Below are positions 53,990 to 63,923 of a stretch of DNA of 64,000 bases, in pieces. A model generated the notes under the pieces. It did no database searches. It was given only the letters and a program-made list of their open reading frames with translations, and had not been told where the DNA came from. Position numbers and translations under genes: made by a program. Source of the stretch: Hemicordylus capensis (lineage: Eukaryota; Chordata; Lepidosauria; Squamata; Cordylidae); NCBI RefSeq assembly GCF_027244095.1, contig NC_069669.1:4924501-4988500 (forward strand). The letters run 5' to 3'. Every line of letters begins with the position of its first letter. The first letter of the stretch is position 1.

Positions 53990-54383
53990 CTCACTGGCGT
54001 TTCTCATGCTGCTGACTAAATACCTGGCAGCCACCTTTTCTGCTCTGCCTGGTGCCTTTAATAGCAGCCTGACATCATGAAATTAGCAGGCACCGTTCTT
54101 CCGAGCATCAAAATTAAGTTACGGTGGAAGGCTTTACCTGCTGAATTGCTGTGTGGAGGCTGCTATTTAAGGCAGAGGAGCCCAGCTGGTAGAAAGGTGG
54201 CAGCCATAAGTCAATGCAGAAGGAACACCTGCTATACAAACCGACCATCTCTCTGCACTGGCTTAACTCTGAAGCCAATTGGGAAGCAGGGAGCAGCACT
54301 CATAGACTGCTCCATCTTCACAACCGAGGCAAGAAGATGCCCAGTAATACCTTGAATGACGTTTGCATTGGATAGCTTCTAGC

Positions 54384-54475
54384 AGGGGCAGAGTTCTCAT
54401 CATCCCTAGAAGGCCATTATGGCTGGGGATGATGGAAGCTGTAGTCCAACCCCACCCCTTTGAGAACCCCTGAGC
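54384..54475. mobile_element. Worn family C hAT-type MITE
   Basis: CAGGGGCAGAGTTCTCATCA and TTGAGAACCCCTG ends; one arm GCTGGGGATGATGGAAGCTG remains. Confidence 0.6.
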
Positions 54476-54639
54476 CAGGGAGTGATGCTGCCCTGTTTGA
54501 GATGCAGCCACGAACCGAGCTGCAGGTTGATCAGCATCCGGGGACAAGATGGACGCGAGACATGACTGAGTTATGCAGGGCTGGAAGATTCCCTGGGTGG
54601 CAAGATGAGGGCTGCCAACATCCCACTGCCCAAACAGAA

Positions 54640-54810
54640 GACACAAGGTGGAGGGAGTGTGTGAGGGCAATTGGGAGCCTGAGTGCTGCTGTACACACCA
54701 GCAACAGCCACTGGAGGGATGTTGTGCTGGGGATGGATAGGGCCAGTTGCTCTCCCGCTGGTATTGTAATGGTATTGTAATCACCACTTTTAAAGGTGCC
54801 TCTTTGCTCA
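54640..54810 (-). repeat. L2-like LINE 3' end fragment
   Basis: CACCAGCAACAGCCACTGGA, GGGATGTTGTGCTGGGGATG, GGGCCAGTTGCTCTC and CACCACTTTTAAAGGTGCCT: reverse of 63,655-63,808. Confidence 0.7.
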
Positions 54811-55774
54811 GTTACTTAGCAGGGACATGAGGCAGGGAGTATGCAGGTGTCATTGGGAGCTTGAATGCTGTATGTGTTTTTAACCACTGTCAGCTTAAAC
54901 TACGGCATAAATTGCAACTTGAGTTGCTTTCCCAGTGCTTATTCATGTAATCATGGTTAGGCAAACTGGGTCTGATGTCATTTTGTTTTCTAGAAAGAGA
55001 GCCGTTGTTAGCCAGTCCAAAGAGGTTCCACACGTGAGCACTATCTAGCAGTCACCCCTTGCATGGTTTTCGTGATCCTGATACCTGGTTAATGCAAAGG
55101 CAGCCAATCACTGATGGCTGTTCGTGTTTTTGTTGATGTCCCCCAAACCTCCCTCCAAACCTTCCCCAATGAGGGCTGCTTCTGTGTGTCAACGTCCCCA
55201 CCTGACTGCTCCAAGAAGACTCACGGGGGGCGTGTTGGCGCCCTGGATTCTGTCACTGCTCAGGTGGGTGACTGCTGAAAACCCTAAGAATGCAGCCCAC
55301 CAGAATGACTCTGGTAGGGAGGGAGAAGGGACAGGAGATGGAGCTCATTCATTCTTTCATCATCAGAGGAAATAACTAGTTTGATCTGAGCCATAAGTTC
55401 TTCCCATTAGCTGAAAATAAGGGACAAATGGCAACCCATAAGGGACAGGCAATTTGGGGCTGAAATAAGGGACGTCCCTTCTAATGAGGGACTATTGGTA
55501 ACCCTATGAGGGCAGCAGGAGGGAGTGCTGGTTCCACAAGAAACAAGGCTACTTCCTTCCTCTCACTCACTTCCTGCTGTTTGATTGATTCAGATGCACA
55601 GCTGCCTCCTTCTCCCATCACTCTCTGATTCACAGCTGAATGTACGAAACTCGTCATCTCTTGCAAAGGACTGTGTGATCTCAGGGACCTAAAGGTTCGG
55701 CCTGAATGTTCCATCCACTGTCGACCGCTTCACGCAGGCAAGTCACTGCTTAGTGCTGTCATCACCAAGTGATG

Positions 55775-56078
55775 GTGTGGCCATCACTCGGTGATGGCGT
55801 TGCGAGTGATTCGTGTGGCCATCACTCGGAGATGGCGTTGCGAGTGATTCGTGTGGCCATCACTCGGCGATGGCGTTGCGAGTGATTCGTGTGGCCATCA
55901 CTCGGTGATGGCGTTGCGAGTGATTCGTGTGGCCATCACTCGGTGATGGCGTTGCGAGTGATTCGTGTGGCCATCACTCGGTGATGGCGTTGCGAGTGAT
56001 TCGTGTGGCCATCACTCGGTGATGGCGTTGCGAGTGATTCGTGTGGCCATCACTCGGTGATGGCGTTGCGAGTGATTG
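55775..56078. repeat. Tandem array, 8 copies of a 38 bp unit
   Basis: The unit begins GTGTGGCCATCACTCGGTGA and ends TTGCGAGTGATTC. Copies start at 55775, 55813, 55851, 55889, 55927, 55965, 56003 and 56041. Only single-base differences are seen (units 2 and 3 differ in the GGTGATGG part). Each unit holds a perfect inverted repeat GCCATCAC-TCG-GTGATGGC. Both flanks carry a related CCATCACCAAGTG-type sequence. Confidence 0.97.
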
Positions 56079-56560
56079 GTGCTGCCATCACCAAGTGGAT
56101 GTGGGAAACCTCGCAGAGCAGTGTCAGAATCCAGGATGCCAACACGCCCCGGTGATTCTACTTGGAGCAGTCAGATGGGAACATCGACACAGAAGCAGCC
56201 CTCTTTTGGCAAGGTTTGGAGAGAGGTTTTGCAACCCTTGCAAAGTCAGTAGAGGGGATGATGTTCCCTCATCAGCACCTCCAGGCCTGGGAATCTCCCC
56301 CTGCCATTCCCGTGGGGCGCCCACACACTGATATCTGTGAGGCTGGCAAGAGTTCCCACCTCCCTGAGCAGCAGCCAGAGCCAGGGGCCCACACCCAGGC
56401 CCTGGGCTACGGCTCGACTTCCCACCAGATCTTCTCAGCCTGCCAGGACCAGCCCTTCCTAGCATGCCGTCTTTCAAAAGCACAGCTGCCGGATCTTTCA
56501 CCCTGCACGGACGACACGTGGCTCAGCTGCCCATCACAGTCCCTTTAACAAGTGAGAGGA
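56079..56560. other. Unique non-coding sequence after the array
   Basis: No recognisable repeat or exon. Open frames exist on both strands but show no domain and no splice logic. Confidence 0.4.
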
Positions 56561-56572
56561 AGTCTATGGGAG

Positions 56573-56895
56573 GAGAGCTGGTCTTGTGTTAGAAAGCATG
56601 AATAGTCCCCTTTGCTAAGCAGGGTCCACCCTGGTTTGCATATGGATGGGAGACCACATGTGTGAGCATTGTCAGATAGTCCTCTTAGGGGATGGGGCCA
56701 TCGCTCAGTGGAAGGGCATCTACTTGCATGCAGAAGGTCCCAGGTTCAATCCCTGGCAGCATCTCCAGGTAGGGCTGTGAAAAACCCCTGCCTGTAACCT
56801 TGTCAATGGGGAAGCTGCTGCCAGTCTGTGTAGACAGTACTGAGCTAGATGGACCAGTGGTCTGGCTCAGTAGAAGGCAACTACCTAGGTTCCTA
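56573..56895 (+). mobile_element. 5S/tRNA composite SINE, best preserved copy
   Basis: GGAGAGCTGGTCTTGTGTTA, TTTGCTAAGCAGGGTCCACC and ATGGATGGGAGACCACATGT (5S-like A and C box regions), then GGGGCCATCGCTCAGTGGAA and AGGTTCAATCCCTGGCAGC (tRNA A and B box regions), then the tail to TTCCTA. Both promoter sets look whole. Confidence 0.92.
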
Positions 56896-56989
56896 TGTAA
56901 GTGGTTGCTTCTCTCAGCGGTTTCCAACCAGATGCCCACAAACCAGACATGGAGACAATAGGAACATCAGAAACGCAAGCAGGACATCA

Positions 56990-57420
56990 GCCCCCTCTGC
57001 TGCTGTCCCCCTAGCAAACAGTATTCAGAGGTAGACTGCTTCTGACAATGGAGGTTGAATGAGCAATCATGGTTAATAGGGAAGGAAAGGTGGTGCCGTC
57101 GAGTCGGTGTCGACTCCTGGCAACCACAGAGCCATGTGATTTTCTTGGTAGAATACAGGAGGGGTTGACCATGGCCATCTCCTGTGCAGTCTGAGATGAT
57201 GCCTTTCATCAGAAATTCCTCCTCCCGAATCCCAGTCCCCTTTTTAAAGCCATCTAAGCCAGTGACCATTGCCACAACGTGTGGCAGGGAGCCCTGCATT
57301 GTGCGAAGGAGGACTTGATTTGGTCTGTCCGGAATCTCCTGCCACTCCGTTTCACTGGGACACCCTGAGTCCCACTATTATGGGGAAGGGAGAAAAAGCC
57401 TGATTCTCCAGATGAACCCA
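56990..57420 (-). repeat. CR1 LINE 3' end interrupted by another SINE
   Basis: GTATTCAGAGGTAGACTGCT lies left; CCTTTTTAAAGCCATCTAAG, CACAACGTGTGGCAGGGAGC and CACCCTGAGTCCCA lie right. Between them is AAGGTGGTGCCGTCGAGTCG and GTGTCGACTCCTGGCAACCA (about 57,087-57,205), a short element also seen at 36,590. Confidence 0.7.
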
Positions 57421-58062
57421 GCCAAGCAACATTTTTAAAAAGTCAGGCCCCTACCGTGCGTTTCGCTGGCAATCCGGAGACGGCGTGCGGTGCTTCCAGA
57501 GTCTCTCCAGGCACTGACACGCCAGACGGTCTGGAGGCACTCTCCCTCAACCTTGGTACTTCCCCAGAGTGTGGGAAAGAAGAAACACCGCCCCGGTATC
57601 ACCCAGCACCTGACTGCGATTTATTTGCTGGGAAGGAAGTACGTGCCTGGGGGGCGGGGGGAGGCACATAAATCAGCATTTTCTGAACATGCATTCTAAC
57701 ACCAATGTTGCAAGCTAGCTCCGCTTGCGAAGAAGTGGGCAAGTTGCACCATCAGGCCTGACGGCCAGTCCTGCTGGTTTGGGAACTGCCTGCTCCTCAG
57801 TCACAGAGGCCACAGAGCAGAAAGGGTGTTGGGATGGTTGTCTTTCCGCCAAGCTGCATGGATATCATATTACCGGCATGCATATGTTGTTATTTACTTG
57901 CCCTCTAGGTGCATGGCATTTTTACAGAGTATAAGAGGACAGGTCTCCGCCCCAAAGAGCCTCCAGTCTACAATTCGACACAGAGAGATGAGAAGAAGAA
58001 AAAGGCAAGGAACGCAAGGGCAGAAGCTGCATTGATCTCAGATTGACTTGGTTACAATGAGG

Positions 58063-58115
58063 CAGAAGTTCCCAGCCTTTGGGCTCCAGATGTTGGAACC
58101 AACATCTGGAGCTTC
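58063..58115. mobile_element. Worn family C MITE stub
   Basis: GTTCCCAGCCTTTGGGCTCC and CAGATGTTGGAACCAACATC only. Confidence 0.4.
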
Positions 58116-58353
58116 CGAATTTGGCAACCTCTGCTATAGGGGATGGAGGTCCCTTAGGGGATGGAGGAGATGGATTGGGCCAAAGGCCTTAGGGCAAAGG
58201 TGAGGTTTAATGAGAGACCTGGAGGAAGTCCAAGAGGTGGCATTTTGCAGGAGTTCTGGGAGGAGGCTGCAGGAATATGGGGCAACAAGGGTGGGTGGGC
58301 AGAGTCACTTGAGGGAGCTGAGACCATCAAGCAGCGGAGGGTGTTCCAGTGGG

Positions 58354-58645
58354 AGGAGAGCCGGTCTTGTGGTAGCAAGTATGTATTGTCCCCTTTGCTA
58401 AACAGGGTCCACCCTGGTTTGCATTGGAATGGGTGACTCCATGTGCAGGGCCGCTTTGGGAAGAGCACCTGCCTGCTTGCATGCAGATAGTTCCCAGTTC
58501 CCTCCCTGGCGGCATCTCCAGATAGGGCTGAGGGAGACTCCTGCCTGCAACCTGGGAGAAGCCGCTGCCACTCTGTGAAGACAACCCTGAGTTAGATGGA
58601 CCAGTGGTCTGACCTCAATACAAGGCAGCTTCCTATGTTCCTAGG
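58354..58645 (+). mobile_element. 5S/tRNA composite SINE with short central deletion
   Basis: GGAGAGCCGGTCTTGTGGTA, TTTGCTAAACAGGGTCCACC and GAATGGGTGACTCCATGTGC, then directly to GGGCCGCTTTGGGAAGAGCA; tail ends GGCAGCTTCCTATGTTCCTA. Confidence 0.87.
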
Positions 58646-59159
58646 AGGGCTGTGCAGCTGCAGGGAATATGCACCCAAAGCTGCACCAGTTGAGTTCCTG
58701 CCTGCACAGGGGCCCTGCCAGCAAAGAAGGTGGCAACCCTGCTGATCCATTGGGAGCAGAGCAGACACACCCTTAGGCTCCGCCGTCTCGCTCCCCAGCA
58801 CCGCGAGGGCTTTCGCCAGCAATACTGACGACGCTCTAGCAATGGAGGGCTCCTGCCTTCCGCCTAGCAAAGCCTTATGCAAGCTAGGGCCTAGTGACGG
58901 TGCATCTTGGTGACGGTGCTGGAGTCAAATGCGCCCCAGTTTTTGGAATGGAGTGCTGAAAACATAATTAGCCCTGCGGACGGGAAAGAGCTGAGTGACG
59001 AAGCAAGGAAGTTCTGGTGAGGCAGGTTTTCACAGGAACCTGAAAAGCACCTCTCAGTCATTATAAAGAGCCAGGAGTGGGGCGTGCTGGGGCCACTTGG
59101 CCATTATGACTCCTCGCTGTTTGTCTGTGGGTCCCTTAATTTTTTGGTCTTTCTTTTGG

Positions 59160-59245
59160 TTTTTAACATCCAAGGAGCCCAGAGCAATGTACATGGTTAT
59201 GTTTATCCTCACAACAACCCTGTGAGGTAGGCTAGGCTGGGAGAT
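59160..59245 (-). repeat. MIR-type CORE-SINE fragment
   Basis: CATCCAAGGAGCCCAGAGCA, CTCACAACAACCCTGTGAGG and TAGGCTAGGCTGGGAGA; cut by the SINE that follows. Confidence 0.7.
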
Positions 59246-59248
59246 CAG

Positions 59249-59557
59249 AGAGGAGAGCTAGTCTTGTGGTAGCCAGCATGACTGGTCCCCTTAGCTAAGC
59301 AGGGTCTGCCCTGGTTGCATATGAATGGGAGACTAGAAGTGTGAGCACTGCAAGATATTCCCCTCAGGGGATGAAGCCACTCTGGGAAGAGCAACTAGGC
59401 TCCAAGTTCCTCCCCTGGCAGCATCTCCAACGAGATAGGGCTGGGAGAGAGACTCCTGCCTGCAACCTTGGAGAAGCGGCTGCCAGTCTGTGAAGACAAT
59501 ACTGAACTTGATGGAGCAAGGGTCTGACATGGTGTAAGGCAGCTTCTTGTGATGTCT
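59249..59557 (+). mobile_element. 5S/tRNA composite SINE, full length
   Basis: GGAGAGCTAGTCTTGTGGTA, TTAGCTAAGCAGGGTCTGCC, GAATGGGAGACTAGAAGTGT and tail to GGCAGCTTCTTGTG. It lies inside or beside a MIR-type element. Confidence 0.88.
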
Positions 59558-60569
59558 GGTGACCAGAGGAAATAAAGCAAAGGCCTGGTTTTAACCAGAG
59601 CAGAAGTCCAGTTTCCTCGGCCTTCTTCCCTACTCCAGGAGAAAGATGTCCACTCCTCATCCGCTTTGGACTGGCCCAACAGGCAGTTTGCTAGCCACAG
59701 CTTGGCCAAGCTGCAATGTAGCTTGTCAATAGGGGCTGAAAGAGAGACCTGGATTCCTGGGCCCTCTCCCATGCCCTTTCCATCGCCACCACCAGGAAGT
59801 CAGTCTGGCGATGTCCCAGACCCAGTCCTGGAGAAACTCTACTCCGAATGCACTGACATCCAGATTTGTTTTTGCATGACGACCCCCAAAGGAGAAGTCG
59901 GTGCAGATGAAAGCTACTGGCTTGACCACTTGGACAAAGGCAGAGTTGACCACAGGGCAGCCCTTCAGCGGCCCCCACCAGCCCAGAAGACTGCAGCTTG
60001 CACAGTGAAGAAGAGACTTGTGCCACCCAGGAGCTGGCTTTCACAACTGGCATGGCAACTTGCACAAGTTGTTTTGCCGGAAGGAAATGAAGAAGTCCTG
60101 AGAAGGCATGGAGGGCGGGGTGGGGGGAGTTTTGCTACATGTGGGAAGACGCAGCAGCAGGCTGTGGGGCCCATGCAGGGGGGACCCCCCCACCAGTGTC
60201 TCTCGCTTTGTCATTAGGCAACTTTGTGCCAGGAAGAAGCAACAAGGTCCAACAGGAAAGGGAGCAAAAGACCCCTTCCCTACCCAGTTTCCTCTCTGGG
60301 GCTTCCGACCATCTTACAATGGGAGTAAGATTTTCTTGTCTCCATCCTGTTTTGCTCAGTTTGGGGCAAAACCAAACACTTGGGGACTGTGGAACCCCTT
60401 CCCACAAGGAAAGGCTTTTTAGTTTAGGAGAAAGACAATGAAGGGTATGTGTGCCAGCAGTGTGTAAAAGTATGCCTGGTTCAGAGGAAGTGATTTTGGG
60501 GGAAATTCTTCTCATTCCCAGCATACTAGAAGTGGGAGTAATACACTGAAGTTAATGAGCAGGAGATTC

Positions 60570-60905
60570 AGGACAGACCAAAAAAGCCCTTATTTGCATC
60601 ACACATAATTAATGTATGGAACTCACTGCCACAAGGTGTGGTGATGCCCACTGGCTTAGATGGTTTTAAATTAGCCGTATAGTTGTAGAGGAGGAGAACA
60701 GTAATGGCTAAGTGGAGCCTCCATGTTAAGAGGCAGTGTACCCCAGAATGTCAATTACTGGAGGGAGGAACAGCAGCAGGGGAGGGGGCTCTTGGCTTTC
60801 TGCCCTGATTGTGGGCTCCCGCTGGCTGGCCACTGCATCTCCCATGATGCTGGCCTATAGGGTCCCCTTTTGGTCCGATCCAGGAAGGCTCTTCTTTGCA
60901 GAGGT
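60570..60905 (+). repeat. CR1 LINE 3' end
   Basis: GGAACTCACTGCCACAAGGT, GTGATGCCCACTGGCTTAGA, CAGAATGTCAATTACTGG and GCTGGCCACTGCATCTCCC follow CR1 order; worn at the end. Confidence 0.75.
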
Positions 60906-61904
60906 GATCTCTGCTCTGGCTGCCTTTTGATCAGCAGGGCAAACCCCTTTTGCCACCAGGATCTGGGAGGATTACTCCAACTAATGAAGTCACAGCTTCT
61001 GGTTTTGTAGGGCAGAATTTTCTGGCTCTGGTCTCGTATGAGGCCAATAGTGGTCCAGTGGCCGACGCCCTCAGCTGCCTAAGACTGAAGAGAGATGATG
61101 CTTTTGCTCAGGACGATGGTTTGAAGGTGCAGCCCACACTGCATGCACTCATCCCGCCCTTGCCTCAGATGAAACAGGCTTTGCAGGTTTTTGCATTGTT
61201 CTGAAAACCTGCCAAACCTATTTGACCAAAGGCAAATGAGGTGCCTTTGGGAAGCGAAGCCTCCTTCAAACCACTTTGTTTCTTGGTTTAGAGCATTGAT
61301 TCACCTCTCTTCTGCCAAAAGGCTCCTCCAGGAGCAGCTTCCAGAAACATTTAAAGGCACAACCAAATGGGGCAAACCTTCTGTCTGCCTCCTCCGGTCC
61401 GCTGCCTACCCCGTGCCTGTTCTGACTGCTCTCTCGGGCCCCCAATGGCAAGCGAAGGGATGACCCTCGGTCCATCTAGCTCAGTACTGCCTACATCAGG
61501 CCTGCACAACATACTGTAAGGCCCGAGCACCAGATCTGGCTTGGGGGGGGGCGTTTTTGTTGGCCCTGGGGGTGGCCCCAAGTTTTGTGGTGACTAAGGT
61601 GAGGTGCAAATTGCTGTCTTGCCCCATGGCCCTGGTGGGGGTCAGCCCCCTTTCCAACTTGACCTTTGCAAGCTGGGAAAGTGCACGAGGGGCGAAGAGG
61701 AGGAAAGGTCACTAGCACTCTCGTAGTCTCTCCTCATGCCGTGGGTAACTCATAATCGCCGTCCTTGCCATTTTTAATGAGTAACTGACCCTTGCTTTCC
61801 TTTCTATCTAATTATTAATTTTAATGTAATCATTACACTGATTGTGATTGTGGAGTGCGCTCCCTGCTGAGATACGATCCTCCCCATCTCTGGCGTTTTT
61901 GGAA

Positions 61905-62280
61905 TTTTGGAAACGAATTTCAGAAACGACCTTCATAAATTAATGTTGGAAGCGGATTTTGGAAACGGAATTCAGAATTGTTTGGCAGCCTGTAGGCAGT
62001 AATTGTGGGGGCCAAGTGGCACAGCCACCTCTGGGGTCTCTCTGGGTCAGTCATTATGTTGTGTGGGGACAGGAGGCGTCCTGGAGGGACTTCTGTGGGA
62101 AACAGAATTCAGAATTTTGGAAATTCAGAATTTTGGGAACGGACTTTGGGAAACAGATTTTGTTTTTCCTCTAAACAAATTCTGGAAACGACTTTCAGAA
62201 ACAGATTTTGGAAACAGATTTTGGAAACTGAATTCAGACTTTTGGAAACAAACGCCACTAGAGTGAGGAGATGTGGAAGG
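61905..62280. repeat. Degenerate TTTTGGAAAC-type short repeats around a duplicated DNase 3' segment
   Basis: Runs of TTTTGGAAACGGAATTCAGA-like words occur at 61,905-61,980 and 62,100-62,255. Between them, 62,003-62,095 matches the 3' side of the neighbouring DNase terminal exon (GTGGCACAGCCACCTCTGG, GTCTCTCTGGGTCA). Confidence 0.75.
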
Positions 62281-62334
62281 AGGCAGCAATTGTGGGGTCT
62301 AGTGGCACAGCCACCTCTGGGGGGTCTCTCTGGG

Positions 62335-63327
62335 TCATTGTGCTGTTTGGGAAGAATCCTGGACAGACTTCAGAGTTACTTCCACAGGGAAATGGTCACT
62401 GACAGCCAAGGCCTGGCAAGGAGAGAAAGGAAGAAACAGCCAGGTTAGGGATACCATCTTGTTCTAGAGGGGCACGTGTGCCTACTTTCCCGGGGCACCC
62501 CCCCCCCATCAGCACTGCCCAAGGAAGGGCGTGTCCTGGGTAGAGATCAGTGTTCCCTCTAATTTTTTTCATCTGGGCGTGACACGAGATTTGTTTTGGG
62601 AAGCAGTATCAAGGCAATGTGTGCACATGTGCAGTCTGAGTGGGGCCTTCCTGATGCAATTTGAATGGGATCTAAACTTAACTCAGCAAACATTAAAAAA
62701 AACCCCCTGTGAGCGCCTGCATTTATGCACACTTTAGAGGGAACACTGGTAGAGATGTGAAGCCCTGGGGAGAAACCAGAAAAATTCAGGGGGTGGTGGT
62801 GGTGCTGTTTTTGTTTTTGTTTTTTCCTGGTTTCCTCCACCAAAATATTTCCAGCAGCGTTCTTTTTTGTTTTTTGTTTTGTAAAGAAACCAAGAAACAC
62901 ACACACACAAACACACACCAATTTCCCACAAATTGTCCTCTGTTTCCCCTGCTAGGCCTTCACCTCTCTAGTCCTGGGTTTGCTGTGGCTCAGCCTCAGT
63001 CTGGACATCATTACAAGGGTTACTATCCCGCCAGGACTGGCCTGGGAACTCCAGGAATGTGCATCGGCCGCAGGAGACGCTTGGCAGCCACCCTGGACAT
63101 TTTCATGGCTTGGTTGTGTGAAGAATATCGGGGGGAGGGAAATCTCCAGAAACAGCTCCCGTCAGAGTGGGCAGTGCTAATGGTCCCGCTCTTGCCCCGG
63201 GGAACCCCAAAGTCTCCAAAAGCGCCTCACGTCTTTGTGGCTCAAGTTGAAGGTCTGCTGGAAGTTGTTGACTTTGGCCGTCCCGGGCAGGGTGCCGTCC
63301 CTCAGCCTGTAGCCGGTTGTCACTATC
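62335..63327 (-). CDS. Second, tandem DNase I-family gene (last two coding exons; continues past window)
   Basis: Two exons match the last two of the neighbouring DNase gene. Exon 63231-63327 is 97 bp, the same length and phase as its counterpart, and reads RIVTTGYRLRDG and later NNFQQTFNLSHKD. Exon 62335-62412 reads ALAVSDHFPVEVTLKS, then a nine-residue extra tail to TGA. Both have proper AG acceptors, and the first has a GTGAGG donor. The SDHFP motif carries the catalytic Asp-His pair. The sequence differs enough from the first copy to be an old duplicate, and HFPVEVTLK is closer to human DNASE1L2 than the first copy's HYPVEVSLK. The remaining exons must lie beyond 64,000 on this strand. 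Whether the whole gene is intact is unknown. Confidence 0.85.
62548..62748. mobile_element. Family B hAT-type MITE with perfect 8 bp target duplication
   Basis: Ends CAGTGTTCCCTCTAATTTTT and TTTAGAGGGAACACTG. GTAGAGAT lies at 62540-62547 and 62749-62756. Body GTGTGCACATGTGCAGTCTG and ATTTGAATGGGATCTAAAC. In the last intron of the second DNase gene. Confidence 0.95.
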
Positions 63328-63496
63328 CTGCATCACACCATTGGCGGAAGAGACCCTCCATGAAGACCCAGAAGGAGAGCAGCATGCCCCAGATGTGCCC
63401 CAGAGCACAGCATCCTTGTCTAGAGATGCTCAGCTGTAAATGTGTGGGGCATCCGGTGTGCCCATTTGTTTGTCCCAAGAGGCCCTCCAGGCCCAG

Positions 63497-63923
63497 GAGG
63501 AGAGCTGGTCTTGTGGGAGCGAGCATGGATGGCAGTGGTCCACCCTGGTTTGCATGGGACACCATGCAAGGGTGGCAGTGGTCCACCCTGGCTAAGCAGG
63601 GTCCACCCTGGTTTACATTTGAATGGGAGACTGCATGGGTAAGTGCTGCTGAGTAAAAGAGGAACCTTTTAAACGTGGTGATTCTCTTTATTCAGCAGGG
63701 AGAGAGCAACTAGCCCTATCCATCCCCAGCACAGCATCCCTCCAGTGGCTGCTGCTGGTGTCTGTCTCGTGTTTAACAAAATGAATAAATAAAATAAAAT
63801 AGAGAGAGGGCTGACAGAGACTCCTGCCTGCATCCTGGGAGGCACTGCTGCCAGTCTGGGTAAACAAGACTGAGCTGGCTGGACCAAGGGTCTGACTCAG
63901 CATATGGCAGCTTCCGATGTTCC
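63497..63923 (+). mobile_element. 5S/tRNA composite SINE with internal duplication and nested L2-like tail
   Basis: GGAGAGCTGGTCTTGTGGGA starts the 5S-like block. GGTCCACCCTGGTTTGCATG-type text appears three times in 63,535-63,625. At about 63,655 an L2-like tail (GGAACCTTTTAAACGTGGTG to AAATAAAATAAAAT) interrupts; SINE tail resumes GGGCTGACAGAGACTCC and ends GGCAGCTTCCGATGTTCC. Confidence 0.82.

Noticed and set aside
55775-56078. CRISPR-like array
   Set aside because: Units are directly adjacent with no unique spacers, and the host is a vertebrate; it is a simple satellite.
62709-63656. Longest open frame in the window (315 codons, plus strand)
   Set aside because: It lies antisense to the second DNase exon 63231-63327 and includes a MITE end and SINE sequence; no domain.
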